From Candidatus Poribacteria bacterium (GTDB taxonomy: Bacteria; Poribacteria; WGA-4E; WGA-3G): DNA of 52,831 nucleotides. Both the position numbers and the translations under genes were made by a program. The notes under the pieces were generated by a model. That model worked only from the letters and a program-made list of their open reading frames with translations. It was not told the DNA's origin and did not search any database. The stretch is taken from positions 1 to 52,831 of the forward strand of contig JAJEDB010000060.1 in NCBI GenBank assembly GCA_022821725.1, given 5' to 3'. Shown one piece after another: positions 1 to 9,715 of this stretch. Position 1 is the stretch's first letter; each line of letters opens with the position of its first letter.

Positions 1-3000
1 GTTGACAGCAGCAGGGGCGGAAGTGTAGGGCCAGCCTTTGCGGTAGGTCTTTACGAGGAACGTATAATTCCCGGGCTTGAGCCCTTGGTAGGTAACGGAG
101 GGTCCCCGATGTTCTGATGTGTCTGTTGTAGCAAAAGTTTGTGTAACGGTATCCTGTAGGAGACGCGTCGGTGTCTGCCTGGAGCCCCGGGTCCAGCCGT
201 TTGCGCCAAGTCCAAGGAGCTTAAATTCGTAGGTGAGGTGGTGTCGGAGTCGGAGCGGGTTGATACCTTCAAAGTTGAATGTGATATCCTTAACACGGGA
301 GGCAAAATCAAAGCCGGTCTCTGGAATGCGCGCATAGGTTTTGTCGGCTTTCACTGCTATAATGTTACAGAAAGGAAGCGCACCATCAGTCGGCGTGTAA
401 CGGGTTATGCCCCCTTCGGTTGCGAACCAGATAGGGCCCTCGCTTGATTGATGGATGTCAGAGATATTGTTATGTGCAAGTCCATCTCTCGTTGTAACGG
501 GAGTGAACGTTTCGCCATCGTATCGGACAGCACCCCCACCCCAGGTCGCAAACCAGATATGGCCCCTGTCATCCTCAATCACATCGCGCAGGTCATTGAC
601 AAGGAATCCATCTTTGATGCCGTAGGTTTCAAGTGTGGTGCCATCGTATCGGACCGCGCCCTGCTTTGTAGCGAGCCATAACACGTGTGCATCCGTGAGC
701 AGCGCAGCGTTGATTTCAGCAACGCTGACTTTTTCTTCGAATTTTTCTTCGTAGATAAGCTGTGTGCCGCGGTATTTCCTGAGACGATCCGAAAAGATAA
801 AGGTCGTCTCCGCTGCGTCGGCACTTTCCCATATTGCGATAGGAGGCGTATTGAAAACACCTTCAATCGCGGTCGGCTCCTTCAAGTTTTCAGTATCCCA
901 ATATATTAGCTGCTCTTCCTCACTGTTGAAAAACCATTTCGGGGCAGCGTTCTCAGAAGATGCCTCTGATCCCACGTTCGGATTCGGTACACGCAGCGGT
1001 TTTATCTTAGCAATCGTGATAATTTTGGGCAGCACAACTTTAGGGACTTTTTTTCTGTTTAGGTTCGCGTAGGATTGAACAGTCCCATCTTCCAAATAGC
1101 ACCAAATGTTCCCATACTTGTTCGTATGCACGTCGATAATTGTCGAAGGACCGTGTTTAATCACTGGAACATATTTAGATTGTTGTGAGTTTTGAAATTG
1201 AAAATTGCGCGTTCCGTGTGGAGATACCCATTTTAACCCTTCTGGATACGGTTTGAATAGCCACCCGCCAAAGGCGATGCATGGATCTTCAGAGGCAGAT
1301 ATTAAAATCTGCGGATGCCTACCCTGATTGCCTTCTGTTTGGATCTGGATAGACAGCTGCCGGTATCCCGGCACCCTATCGGGATTAATAAGAAAACCTG
1401 CTCGGCCAAAGCGATCTTTAGCAAAAAAGGTGTAAAGCGTTTCAGTTGAGGTCTGCTCAGCCTTATTGATGAACCAGACCAAATCCGAATCGACAAAAAA
1501 TCTGACAACTTCAGCAGCTTCACGTAGTTCCTCAAGTTCCGCCTCAAACACGTTTACTGGTTCCGCTTCAGGTCTTTCAATAAGTTTAAATATATCCTTA
1601 CCGAACTCAGAGCCTGACTCAAGTGCAACTGGTTGTCCTGGGTGCAACTTCTTTTGGTAGAGAAACGTCCCGTCATAGTTCGCGATTCCACCGCGGATAC
1701 TGAACCAAGGGTGGCTTCCGAATACTTGGCGGACCCTGTTGCTTCCGAGTACAGGGAGTGTTTTGAAGTTGACGAACGTAGAGTGCGGTTTGAAGACAGT
1801 GGCTCCATTATCGTGTCCAAACCAGATTCTTCCATCTAGACCTTGAAAAATAGTTTGTATATTGTCGCTGCCAAGACCGTTTTCAACAGTATAAGTTGTT
1901 GAGCCGTAGTCCGCACCGTATCGGTATATGCCAATCGGGGTTGCAAACCATAAGTTGCCCCGCGTATCCTGCATTTCAAGTGTTCCGGCGGCGAATTGAC
2001 CAAATAGCGGGAGCTTCTTGGGTCCGTATGTATTCCACGCCTCGGTCTGTCTGCCATCACTGAACCAGATGCATCCATGAAAAGAATCGTGATGTAACTG
2101 ACTATCATTTGAAATTCCGGGCGGCGTATTGGTTTGTTTTATGCTTCGTGGCTTTGGGTGCATTTGATGAACAGTTTTACCATCAAATCGGAGGAGAAGA
2201 TTGGATCCAGCGAACCAGAGATCCTCGGTGCCGTAGGGACCCTGAGTGATATCGTGGATGGCAAAGTTACCATCTACGGCTGCGAAAACGGGGGCATGCT
2301 TCACAGTTTCTGTAATTTCATCCGTGGTATCACGCTGGCTATTCGCGCCTATCCGTTTGAATTGAGGATCAGAATCGGGATCGAAATTGAGGAGCAGCGC
2401 GCCTCCAGCGATACTGCCACCGACCCAGAATGTCTCGTCGCTGCTCTGAAAGAGAACGTTGATCGTTGCATCGGTCATCTCTGGAAGGCGGTAGTGTCTT
2501 GATTTAATCGTTTTTTCATTAGAATGAACGTGCCGCCCAATGGATATCCCGCTCTGCGTTCCTACGTAGCGTATGAGTTCCTGATTAGTGGCAGCCCAAA
2601 TATCCCCGTTACTGTCACGCGTGAGGCATGTTGCTGTTCCAACTGTTTCAATAGCAGTCCCTTTGAAATAACCGACTGTGCCCTCCTGTTCCGTAGGCAA
2701 GCAGGTAAGAAACCAGACATGTCCCCATTTGTCCTCAAGGATTTTTCGGGTGATACCGAGCGATAAATCCCCTTCAAACCGAAATCGCTCAAAAGTCTCG
2801 CCATCAAACCGGGTGACCCCGCCGCTTTCAGAACCGAACCACAAGGCACCCCGGCTATCTTGAAAGATAACAGGGACAACAGGACCTACGAGTCCATCTG
2901 CTACCGTATAGGTGTGCATTTCTTCAGCATCGCCTCTACTACTACTGCCCCTGCCACTACCTTGCCTCATTACCGGCGCTGCGTCTGCTATCTGGCAAGG

Positions 3001-3114
3001 TTTACACAATGTAGAAAATACGATAACGACCACCACGAAAAACAATAGCCGCGCTCTGCTAAACCATCTCGGACAGATTAAAAAATGCAAAAAAGTGGAT
3101 AAGTTCAGAATCAT
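1..3114 (-). CDS. Regulator-propeller sensor protein with Y_Y_Y domain (3' end beyond window)
   Basis: The minus frame is open from an ATG at 3114 to base 1, 1038 codons without a stop, so the C-terminus lies outside the window. The N-terminus has a hydrophobic segment (LLFFVVVIVFSTLC, about residues 23-36) that could be a signal or anchor. About nine regulator-propeller repeats follow, recognised by motifs such as DSRGALWFGS, DTRGNLWFAT, DDRGHIWFAT and EGPIWFATEGG. The last 90 or so residues look like a Y_Y_Y domain (LTYEFKLLGL ... GLKPGNYTF). In known families this architecture is a periplasmic ligand sensor before a membrane helix and a histidine kinase or other output, but the output here is unseen. 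The start has AAAGG six bases upstream and lies 10 nt after the WD40 gene, so the two are probably co-transcribed. Confidence 0.85.
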   Translation of the reverse strand, partial: MILNLSTFLHFLICPRWFSRARLLFFVVVVIVFSTLCKPCQIADAAPVMRQGSGRGSSSRGDAEEMHTYTVADGLVGPVVPVIFQDSRGALWFGSESGGVTRFDGETFERFRFEGDLSLGITRKILEDKWGHVWFLTCLPTEQEGTVGYFKGTAIETVGTATCLTRDSNGDIWAATNQELIRYVGTQSGISIGRHVHSNEKTIKSRHYRLPEMTDATINVLFQSSDETFWVGGSIAGGALLLNFDPDSDPQFKRIGANSQRDTTDEITETVKHAPVFAAVDGNFAIHDITQGPYGTEDLWFAGSNLLLRFDGKTVHQMHPKPRSIKQTNTPPGISNDSQLHHDSFHGCIWFSDGRQTEAWNTYGPKKLPLFGQFAAGTLEMQDTRGNLWFATPIGIYRYGADYGSTTYTVENGLGSDNIQTIFQGLDGRIWFGHDNGATVFKPHSTFVNFKTLPVLGSNRVRQVFGSHPWFSIRGGIANYDGTFLYQKKLHPGQPVALESGSEFGKDIFKLIERPEAEPVNVFEAELEELREAAEVVRFFVDSDLVWFINKAEQTSTETLYTFFAKDRFGRAGFLINPDRVPGYRQLSIQIQTEGNQGRHPQILISASEDPCIAFGGWLFKPYPEGLKWVSPHGTRNFQFQNSQQSKYVPVIKHGPSTIIDVHTNKYGNIWCYLEDGTVQSYANLNRKKVPKVVLPKIITIAKIKPLRVPNPNVGSEASSENAAPKWFFNSEEEQLIYWDTENLKEPTAIEGVFNTPPIAIWESADAAETTFIFSDRLRKYRGTQLIYEEKFEEKVSVAEINAALLTDAHVLWLATKQGAVRYDGTTLETYGIKDGFLVNDLRDVIEDDRGHIWFATWGGGAVRYDGETFTPVTTRDGLAHNNISDIHQSSEGPIWFATEGGITRYTPTDGALPFCNIIAVKADKTYARIPETGFDFASRVKDITFNFEGINPLRLRHHLTYEFKLLGLGANGWTRGSRQTPTRLLQDTVTQTFATTDTSEHRGPSVTYQGLKPGNYTFLVKTYRKGWPYTSAPAAVN

Positions 3115-3124
3115 CTGTTGCCTT

Positions 3125-6043
3125 TCACTTGTAACCTATTTGCATCTGTTGAATAATCTCAGCTTTACTGAGTGCGCGATTGTAAATCCGTATCTCGTCA
3201 ATCATACCAAGGAAATGACGGTCAGGTGCATTCATCGGACGATTATCGTGTGTGTTTCCTATCCGGACAGGTGCCGTATCTACTTTCCCTGGGAGGCGTG
3301 CGTTAATCAAGAGATTTCCAACGTTTTCACCATTTATCCAGAAACGTTGCCACTCTTTATCAATTTGTACAACAACATGTTGCCACGCGTTCAGGGCGAC
3401 TTTCCCATCACTATCACTACTGATATGTTCACCCACACTCAGATGCAAGTAGCCTCCATCCTTTGTGTAAAAACTGTAAGACCTCGGATTGTTGGATTTA
3501 CCAACAATTCCCTGCCATGCGGAGAAGCCTGGCCCGTGATGCCGCGGTGTATGGATCCATGCCATAATCGTAAAATCATCATTAACATTGAGCGTATCGT
3601 CGTGTGGCACCTCAACCCAATCGCTTCGACCATTAAATTTCAGAGCGTTACCGAACTTACCTGCTACCAATTGCGGGTTTCCAACTAAGGTTCCGTGATT
3701 CTGATATTGTGAATGGTCAATAGTAAGGTGCCCCTTAAGCTCATCAAATGAGAAGTGGAGAATCAATGAAGGGTCTATATCAGGTAGTGGAATATCGCTA
3801 ACAGGTGCTTCCTTGATTTCTTGATGTCCGGGTTGACCTCCTTTTGGATCGGGCTTTGATATAATAGGTTCCCGCGTTTTATCTACAGACTTTTGCGTTG
3901 GCTTCTTTCCTTGTGCAAGATTCCATAAGAGCACCGTGTAATCCTTGCTACCGGACACGAGCGTTTCACCATCCGGACTGAACGCAACACACTTGACACT
4001 GCCGGAATGTCCCGTGAATGTTGCTTGGGGTTCTCCTGTAGCAACATCCCACAATCGGACTGTGAAATCATTGCTTCCGCTTGCAAGCGTCTTACCATCT
4101 GGGCTGAATGCAACGCTCAGGACACCTCCGGAATCTTCAGGGAATATTAATTTGCGTTTTCCTGTAGCAACATCCCACAACTTAACCACGCCTCCGTCTG
4201 CAATGGCAAGGGTCTCGCCATCCGGACTGAACACAACACTATAGATGTGAAAAAGTTCTTTAGAATATTCCCTGAGTGTTGCTTTAGGTTTTCCTATAGC
4301 GACATCCCACAATTGGAGTAAAATCCTATTACCATCGACAGTTTCAAAGTGGTGATTACTTTTTAGCCCATAAGATGCCAGTCTCTCATCACCACGGAGG
4401 TCCGCTTGGTACTGCCCAGTGTCAGCATCGCACAACTGGATGATGACACCAGAGCTTGCAAGAGTTTCGCCATCCGGACTGAACGCAACACACTCGGCAC
4501 TTCTTGCCAGGGTCTCACCATCCGGGCTGAACGCGGCAATACGTTTGGGCCTGTGGGAGTGCCCAGTGAGCATTGCTTTGTGCTTTCCAGTGTCAGCCTC
4601 CAATAACCACACCGTGCCGTCTCGACTCGCGCTTGCAAGGGTTTCGCCATCCGGACTGAACGCAACACACTTGACATGTCCCGTAAATGATGCTTGGGGT
4701 TCTCTTGCAGCAACATCCCACAACTGAACCTCGCGCTCTTTTGCAATTGCCAGGGTTTCGCCATCCGGACTAAACGCAACACTTACGACACCTATGTCAT
4801 CAACATCTGGACCTTTAAGGAAGAGTTCAATGAGTTTTTGGGGGTTCGTATCGGGATCCGCATCCCATAACCGCACTGTGCCATCCGATGGACCTTCAGC
4901 AATGAGGGCTTTGAGTTTTTGGGGGTTCGTATCCCATAACCGCACTGTGCCATCCGAACCTATAGTTGTGAGGGTCTCGCCATCCGGACTGAATGCGGCA
5001 ATAAGTTCGGGCCCGAAGGGGTGCCCAGTGAGCGTTGCTTTGTGCTTTCCAGTGTCAGCCTCCAATAATCGCACCGTGCCATCTCGACTCGCGCTTGCAA
5101 GCGTCTTACCATCTGGGCTGAACGCAACATGAGTGACCGAGCTGCTCTGTGGGCCGAGCGTTGCTTTGTGTTTTCCTGTAGTGACATCCCACAATCGGAC
5201 TGTGAAATCATCGCTTCCGCTTGCAAGCGTCTTACCATCTGGGCTGAACGCAACACTCGTGATCCCGGTAAAATGTCCCGTAAATGTTGCTTTGTGTTTT
5301 CCTGTAGTGACATCCCACAACTGAACCTTGCCATCTTGGCTTCCGCTTGCCAGTGTCTTACCATCCGGACTGAACGCAACACTTCTGGCATCTTGGAGTT
5401 CCCAAAACAACGTTGCCTTACGTGCGCCTATGGATTCAGTCCATAGTTTAAATAACCCTCCATAGGAACTCGTAGTTATGAGAGTCTTACCATCCGGACC
5501 GAACACAACGCTCGTGGGGAATCTGCCGACTTTGCCAACTTTGCCTTTGGTATCAACATCCCATGATTCGCCTGTGGCAACATCCCACAATTGGAGTGTG
5601 CCATCTGAACTCCCAAGGGTCTTGCCATCCGGGCTGAATGCAACACTCGTGATCGGGTCAGGATGTCCGGTGAATGTTGCTTGGTGCTCTCTTGTAGCAA
5701 CATCCCACAACTGCAAACTACCATCACGGTTCCCAGAGGCGAGAAGCTTACCATCCGGACTGAATGCAACACTAAAAACAGCTCCATGTCCAGTGAGAAG
5801 GGAAACTTCCTGGCCAGTACGGACATTAATAAGCCAAACTCCGATCGAACTCGCTAAGGCGAGGTGCACACCATCAGGGGAATACGTTGGTTTTCTTTGA
5901 CATATTCTGCCTTTGCCGAGGCGGGCTTTGGCACCCTCGGGCAACCCCAATTGCGTATGCGCTGCATATTCAGAGGAACTGTGGGGCAAACAAATGAAGA
6001 ACACAGTAAAGACAATAGAAGTCAGGTTTAATACTGTTCTCAT
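3125..6043 (-). CDS. Exported WD40-repeat protein with C-terminal LamG domain
   Basis: I choose the ATG at 6043 over the upstream one at 6070: AGAGAG lies just before 6043, and it places the hydrophobic signal-like segment (MRTVLNLTSIVFTVFFICL) at the N-terminus. The 972-residue product carries about 14-15 WD40 blades with the signature VAFSPDGKTLASGS...VRLWDVATG, enough for two propellers. A roughly 210-residue LamG/concanavalin-like domain follows (LILHFSFDELKG ... GMIDEIRIYNRALS). Such proteins are usually secreted or surface scaffolds that bind carbohydrate or protein; no catalytic site is seen. Several blades are almost identical at DNA level, pointing to recent internal duplication, and some are shortened. 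It is the first gene of a probable pair with the propeller sensor. Confidence 0.9.
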   Translation of the reverse strand: MRTVLNLTSIVFTVFFICLPHSSSEYAAHTQLGLPEGAKARLGKGRICQRKPTYSPDGVHLALASSIGVWLINVRTGQEVSLLTGHGAVFSVAFSPDGKLLASGNRDGSLQLWDVATREHQATFTGHPDPITSVAFSPDGKTLGSSDGTLQLWDVATGESWDVDTKGKVGKVGRFPTSVVFGPDGKTLITTSSYGGLFKLWTESIGARKATLFWELQDARSVAFSPDGKTLASGSQDGKVQLWDVTTGKHKATFTGHFTGITSVAFSPDGKTLASGSDDFTVRLWDVTTGKHKATLGPQSSSVTHVAFSPDGKTLASASRDGTVRLLEADTGKHKATLTGHPFGPELIAAFSPDGETLTTIGSDGTVRLWDTNPQKLKALIAEGPSDGTVRLWDADPDTNPQKLIELFLKGPDVDDIGVVSVAFSPDGETLAIAKEREVQLWDVAAREPQASFTGHVKCVAFSPDGETLASASRDGTVWLLEADTGKHKAMLTGHSHRPKRIAAFSPDGETLARSAECVAFSPDGETLASSGVIIQLCDADTGQYQADLRGDERLASYGLKSNHHFETVDGNRILLQLWDVAIGKPKATLREYSKELFHIYSVVFSPDGETLAIADGGVVKLWDVATGKRKLIFPEDSGGVLSVAFSPDGKTLASGSNDFTVRLWDVATGEPQATFTGHSGSVKCVAFSPDGETLVSGSKDYTVLLWNLAQGKKPTQKSVDKTREPIISKPDPKGGQPGHQEIKEAPVSDIPLPDIDPSLILHFSFDELKGHLTIDHSQYQNHGTLVGNPQLVAGKFGNALKFNGRSDWVEVPHDDTLNVNDDFTIMAWIHTPRHHGPGFSAWQGIVGKSNNPRSYSFYTKDGGYLHLSVGEHISSDSDGKVALNAWQHVVVQIDKEWQRFWINGENVGNLLINARLPGKVDTAPVRIGNTHDNRPMNAPDRHFLGMIDEIRIYNRALSKAEIIQQMQIGYK

Positions 6044-6185
6044 GAACGGAAACTCTCTTTTTTTAAACATTTACGAACCAATCAATTATCACCTCAGTTG
6101 TCACTTAACCAGAAATGTTGATTTAACCGCAATTAGCCATATTTCGTCATGTAAGTCCTATTGTATTTATGTTTTGTTTATAGAT

Positions 6186-9100
6186 TCAAGTCCCCAACGA
6201 GTTTGTTGATGTGCTTATGCCTTCCCAGAAATTTTCTACAACCTCACTAAAATTGTAAAAAATTTGGATGAATGTCGGGAACTGAGTATCAACTCTATCT
6301 TCGTGCGTTTCAAAGAGCGTAACACCTTCGATCAATTTTTGTTTAATTGTTGATAGAAATGCTCTGTCCAAAACAAATAAAGTGTCTACAACCTCAAAGA
6401 TGTCTGACAATTCATGTTGGGCATTCTCCTCGGATTTTTTGACCCAAAGATCAAGCCTGTCTTGTAGGATTTGTGACAAGTTTTCACTCTCTTGAATAGA
6501 CTTCTGAGATCGCATCTCCGTAAATTTCTTGTTCATCTCGGTGTTGACGTTCTCGTTAGCCCCCATTCTTTTCGTGAGTTCCCAGAGTTCAGGAATCACT
6601 TCATTTATTAACGGGGTCAAATAAAACTCGTGGAATCTGTTGTGCGTTTCTATCGCTTTTTCCACTTTATACGGTGTCTTTAAACTTGGAGATTCGTCTG
6701 CAATTAGGCTTTGATTCTGCATCCCTTGGTCAAGAAGATGCGTATTTTCCATCTCTACGGACAAGTATAAGGCTGATACCCAACGCTGATATAATTTTCC
6801 CAATTCCACAGTGTCTTCTTTAGTGCCGACCCCTTTTTCTTTGAAAATCGGAAGGTGTAATCTGCCAATATAGTACATATCCTTGAAGGCATCAATGTCC
6901 AGCCTGTTCTTGTGGACCTTGACAAAGCTCCGAGTAGCGTCTAATCCGTAGTAGGCTTGCAAAATCATCTGTCCTCCCGGATGGATATGGTGAAAATCGG
7001 TTAAATCGTAGACTTTGTTATCAATGGCCATCCAGCATTGCTCTGTCGGATCATTCTTTTGTGCAAGCTCTGAGACGCTAATGCCTTCCTCAGTACGAGA
7101 TGTGACAGCGGTGTTCGTGTAAACTTCAAGTTTGAGCACCCCTGTAGAAAATAATTTCGCCAGCCGGTGGGTTGCTCCAACTTCGCGTTCTGATGGGGAT
7201 CCGGGTAAGTTTTGATAAAAAACGTTTTTGAGAGACTCGTAGGCGGCTTTAGCAAACTCAGTCCGGCCGCAGATATACACATGAGGTGTTGCATTCTCAT
7301 TCTGTAAAAATTGCCAAATTTCCTTGTTGATGTTAGCATCTACCAAAAAATCCTGGATGTGCCCTCTCGTTCCTTCCTGATAAAGAAATTGACTCCCCGT
7401 TTCCAAAGTTCTCTTCATGTCAACTTGAATATCTTCTCGCGAGAATTTGACAAACAGCTTGAGTCGCTTATTTACGCAGGCATGAAGAAGATCTTCCTGA
7501 TAGTGAAAATGTGCTCTGGAACGTGTAAAAAACATAAGAGACATATCTCCGGCTTCTGGGTCTTTCAATCGTTCCAGAATGAATGCGCGAAACGGACTTA
7601 TTCCTGTTCCACCTGCGATCATCAATATCGGAGTTCGTTTGTCAAGTGGTAAACTGAACCTGGGCGGATGCTCAATCCGAAACGAGATAGGTCTTTGGCT
7701 GTCTAAATCATCCGTCAAAAATTTGGAAGCCGTGCCGTATTTCATTTCTCCGTTGGATTGATATTCTACCACACCTACCGTCAGATGTAGTTCTGAAGCA
7801 CCATCGGTTTCATCAGCCTCCATTGCAGACGAAATTGAGTAGTCTTTGAAATTTAGGGGAGGAACGACCCGGGAGAGGTAGCCATTCGCAGTTGGTTCTG
7901 TGTCGATCAGTGTCCGTGGGTCAAAGCCTTCGCGGCTCAATTGGTTCAGCACTTCCCAAAGTTCCCAATTTGTGGTCGTCTGATGACGCAGCTCTTCAGC
8001 CAAAAATTTACTTTTATGAACCATATAAAGGGAGTGCGCAATGAGGGGATGAACTGGCCTTATCTGGGCATACCGCAAAAACACTTCCAACGGGAGAGAC
8101 ACATCTGCAAACCCCAAACGCGCTATCATTGCTTCTTGCCACTCTTCAGATAAAACAATTTCTGCCTCAGTCTCGCGTGCCCTTAAAGCCTGCAGCGTTT
8201 TACGGATAAGTGCCTCGGTGTTTCCAGGCAAAATTAGGCAGCGGTCCCCTGGTTCGTATTTTATACCGGTTCCTTCTACATCTAAAACCACATGTTTTAC
8301 GTCTGGAGCCCCTGCTGCGTGGGTTTGGCTGACCGATTTGATGTAAGCGAAATGAGTGCTTTCGGGGAAAGAGTCGGTGCGTTCTAAACGGGCAACCTCA
8401 AGTTCAGCGTCTACATGATCGTGTTCTCTATCTTTAAATTTGCCTGCAAATCCACCTATGGTTATGCCTCTACCCATCTTAAAAGCGAGTTCCAAATACC
8501 CGTAGACTTTCATGCGGTGCCGTCCTAAGAACCCATTATTGCTCGCATAGATATCTATCGTCTCTTGATAGAGGTTGTCCAGGATAGGATCATCCATTTT
8601 CCTGACGTATGCCCGTAAAGAAACTTCGGATACAGCCTCAATGAATTGCTGCCAGAAGATCGGATAAGTGGAACGCAAGGCTTTTATCTCGCTGCCGAGG
8701 AAAGTTTCGTGTTTTCGGCGTTCTAAAAACGTGTCAAGAAGGTTAAACACTGGGGATGAGGTGCCGCTGGGACCAAGAACATCCTCCCGAAAAGGCACGG
8801 CAAACGGGGCGACTGTCTTTGCCCAGATGATGTGGTCAACGTAGTTTTCACTGTAACTATTTGGATTGATATTGAATAGTGACTTGTGGACTATCTCTTT
8901 CAAACAAGCGACGATGGCAATCAACGCGCTTTTCAATGCTTCGGGGTTGTTCTGCCGAATCGCCTCTTGTGCTTTGACAATATTAGGGACAATAGGCGCG
9001 CAATGGGCTAAAATTTCCAATTGTGTCAGATAAAAAATCTGCTCGGATGGGTTGTTCACTGTCGGAAAAAGGAGTTTGAGATTATTGAGGTCAAAGGATT

Positions 9101-9623
9101 CCTCCGGTTCCTTGAATTGCCAATTGTAAACAATGAGATCTATGTAGGACAGGACACCGAGAGGGCGCTGCAATCTCCTTTGTACCGTTTCCCAGGGGGC
9201 TTGCAATTGCGCAGGGAGTCCATTCTCTGGCGGTTCTGAACGGACATAATAGTATGCATGAGACAATATAGACAGCAGACTACAAGCCCTGATGAGGTGA
9301 GTATCAGCCAAATGCTTCGCGTCTGCTTCTAAAATAGGCAACTGCTCAATGAGGTTACGCAAACGGAGCGATGAATAGTGATTGGGTAACTCGGCAACAA
9401 GATTCTCCCACGCATCAAAGTCAGCTGGCAATCGCTGAGTTGTTTGGTTTAGCGGAACAAACCCTCTACTTCTGGAAAGGAATCCAAGGTTTTCATGTTC
9501 GAGTATGGTATTGATATCAGACGCAAGGTCCAAAATGATTCGCGATGGCGTTGACGTATTCGGATCAGTTGACCTTAATTCAGTTTGCTGATAGTGTTGA
9601 AAAGAATCAAATTTGTTATGCAT
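6186..9623 (-). CDS. IDO-like heme dioxygenase / FAD-NAD(P)H reductase / cytochrome b5 fusion
   Basis: This 1145-residue protein appears to join three redox modules. Residues about 45-415 resemble the indoleamine 2,3-dioxygenase/PrnB superfamily: SRGFVPL (51-57), RLPADFDAWENL, LLSILSHAYYY (116-126), LSYIDLIVYNW, GPSGTSSPVF (284-293), and GRHRMKVYGYLE, where His369 aligns with the proximal heme ligand. Residues about 425-805 match the FAD/NAD(P)H half of cytochrome P450 reductase: KDYSISS (593-599, the usual Arg is Lys), GGTGISPF (671-678), FTRSRAHFHYQED, FSRED, YICGR. No FMN flavodoxin domain is present. Residues about 846-925 form a cytochrome b5 domain with HPGG (His881) and probable second ligand His904. 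The last 220 residues are helical and unrecognised. Expected flow is NAD(P)H to FAD to b5 to dioxygenase heme. No signal peptide. An AAGGGGGT site precedes the ATG. Substrate unknown. Confidence 0.82.
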   Translation of the reverse strand: MHNKFDSFQHYQQTELRSTDPNTSTPSRIILDLASDINTILEHENLGFLSRSRGFVPLNQTTQRLPADFDAWENLVAELPNHYSSLRLRNLIEQLPILEADAKHLADTHLIRACSLLSILSHAYYYVRSEPPENGLPAQLQAPWETVQRRLQRPLGVLSYIDLIVYNWQFKEPEESFDLNNLKLLFPTVNNPSEQIFYLTQLEILAHCAPIVPNIVKAQEAIRQNNPEALKSALIAIVACLKEIVHKSLFNINPNSYSENYVDHIIWAKTVAPFAVPFREDVLGPSGTSSPVFNLLDTFLERRKHETFLGSEIKALRSTYPIFWQQFIEAVSEVSLRAYVRKMDDPILDNLYQETIDIYASNNGFLGRHRMKVYGYLELAFKMGRGITIGGFAGKFKDREHDHVDAELEVARLERTDSFPESTHFAYIKSVSQTHAAGAPDVKHVVLDVEGTGIKYEPGDRCLILPGNTEALIRKTLQALRARETEAEIVLSEEWQEAMIARLGFADVSLPLEVFLRYAQIRPVHPLIAHSLYMVHKSKFLAEELRHQTTTNWELWEVLNQLSREGFDPRTLIDTEPTANGYLSRVVPPLNFKDYSISSAMEADETDGASELHLTVGVVEYQSNGEMKYGTASKFLTDDLDSQRPISFRIEHPPRFSLPLDKRTPILMIAGGTGISPFRAFILERLKDPEAGDMSLMFFTRSRAHFHYQEDLLHACVNKRLKLFVKFSREDIQVDMKRTLETGSQFLYQEGTRGHIQDFLVDANINKEIWQFLQNENATPHVYICGRTEFAKAAYESLKNVFYQNLPGSPSEREVGATHRLAKLFSTGVLKLEVYTNTAVTSRTEEGISVSELAQKNDPTEQCWMAIDNKVYDLTDFHHIHPGGQMILQAYYGLDATRSFVKVHKNRLDIDAFKDMYYIGRLHLPIFKEKGVGTKEDTVELGKLYQRWVSALYLSVEMENTHLLDQGMQNQSLIADESPSLKTPYKVEKAIETHNRFHEFYLTPLINEVIPELWELTKRMGANENVNTEMNKKFTEMRSQKSIQESENLSQILQDRLDLWVKKSEENAQHELSDIFEVVDTLFVLDRAFLSTIKQKLIEGVTLFETHEDRVDTQFPTFIQIFYNFSEVVENFWEGISTSTNSLGT

Positions 9624-9715
9624 TTCTGATACCCCCTTAATCGGGTGTTGGTGCGTTTGTTAAATGGATACCTATCTACCTGTGGAAGCACGCGGATAGA
9701 GGGCGTTAGCGGGTG

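Noticed and set aside
2912..3688. A 258-codon open frame on the plus strand
   Set aside because: It is antisense to the boundary of the sensor and WD40 genes, has no ribosome site and no protein-like pattern; both minus-strand genes there show clear domains.
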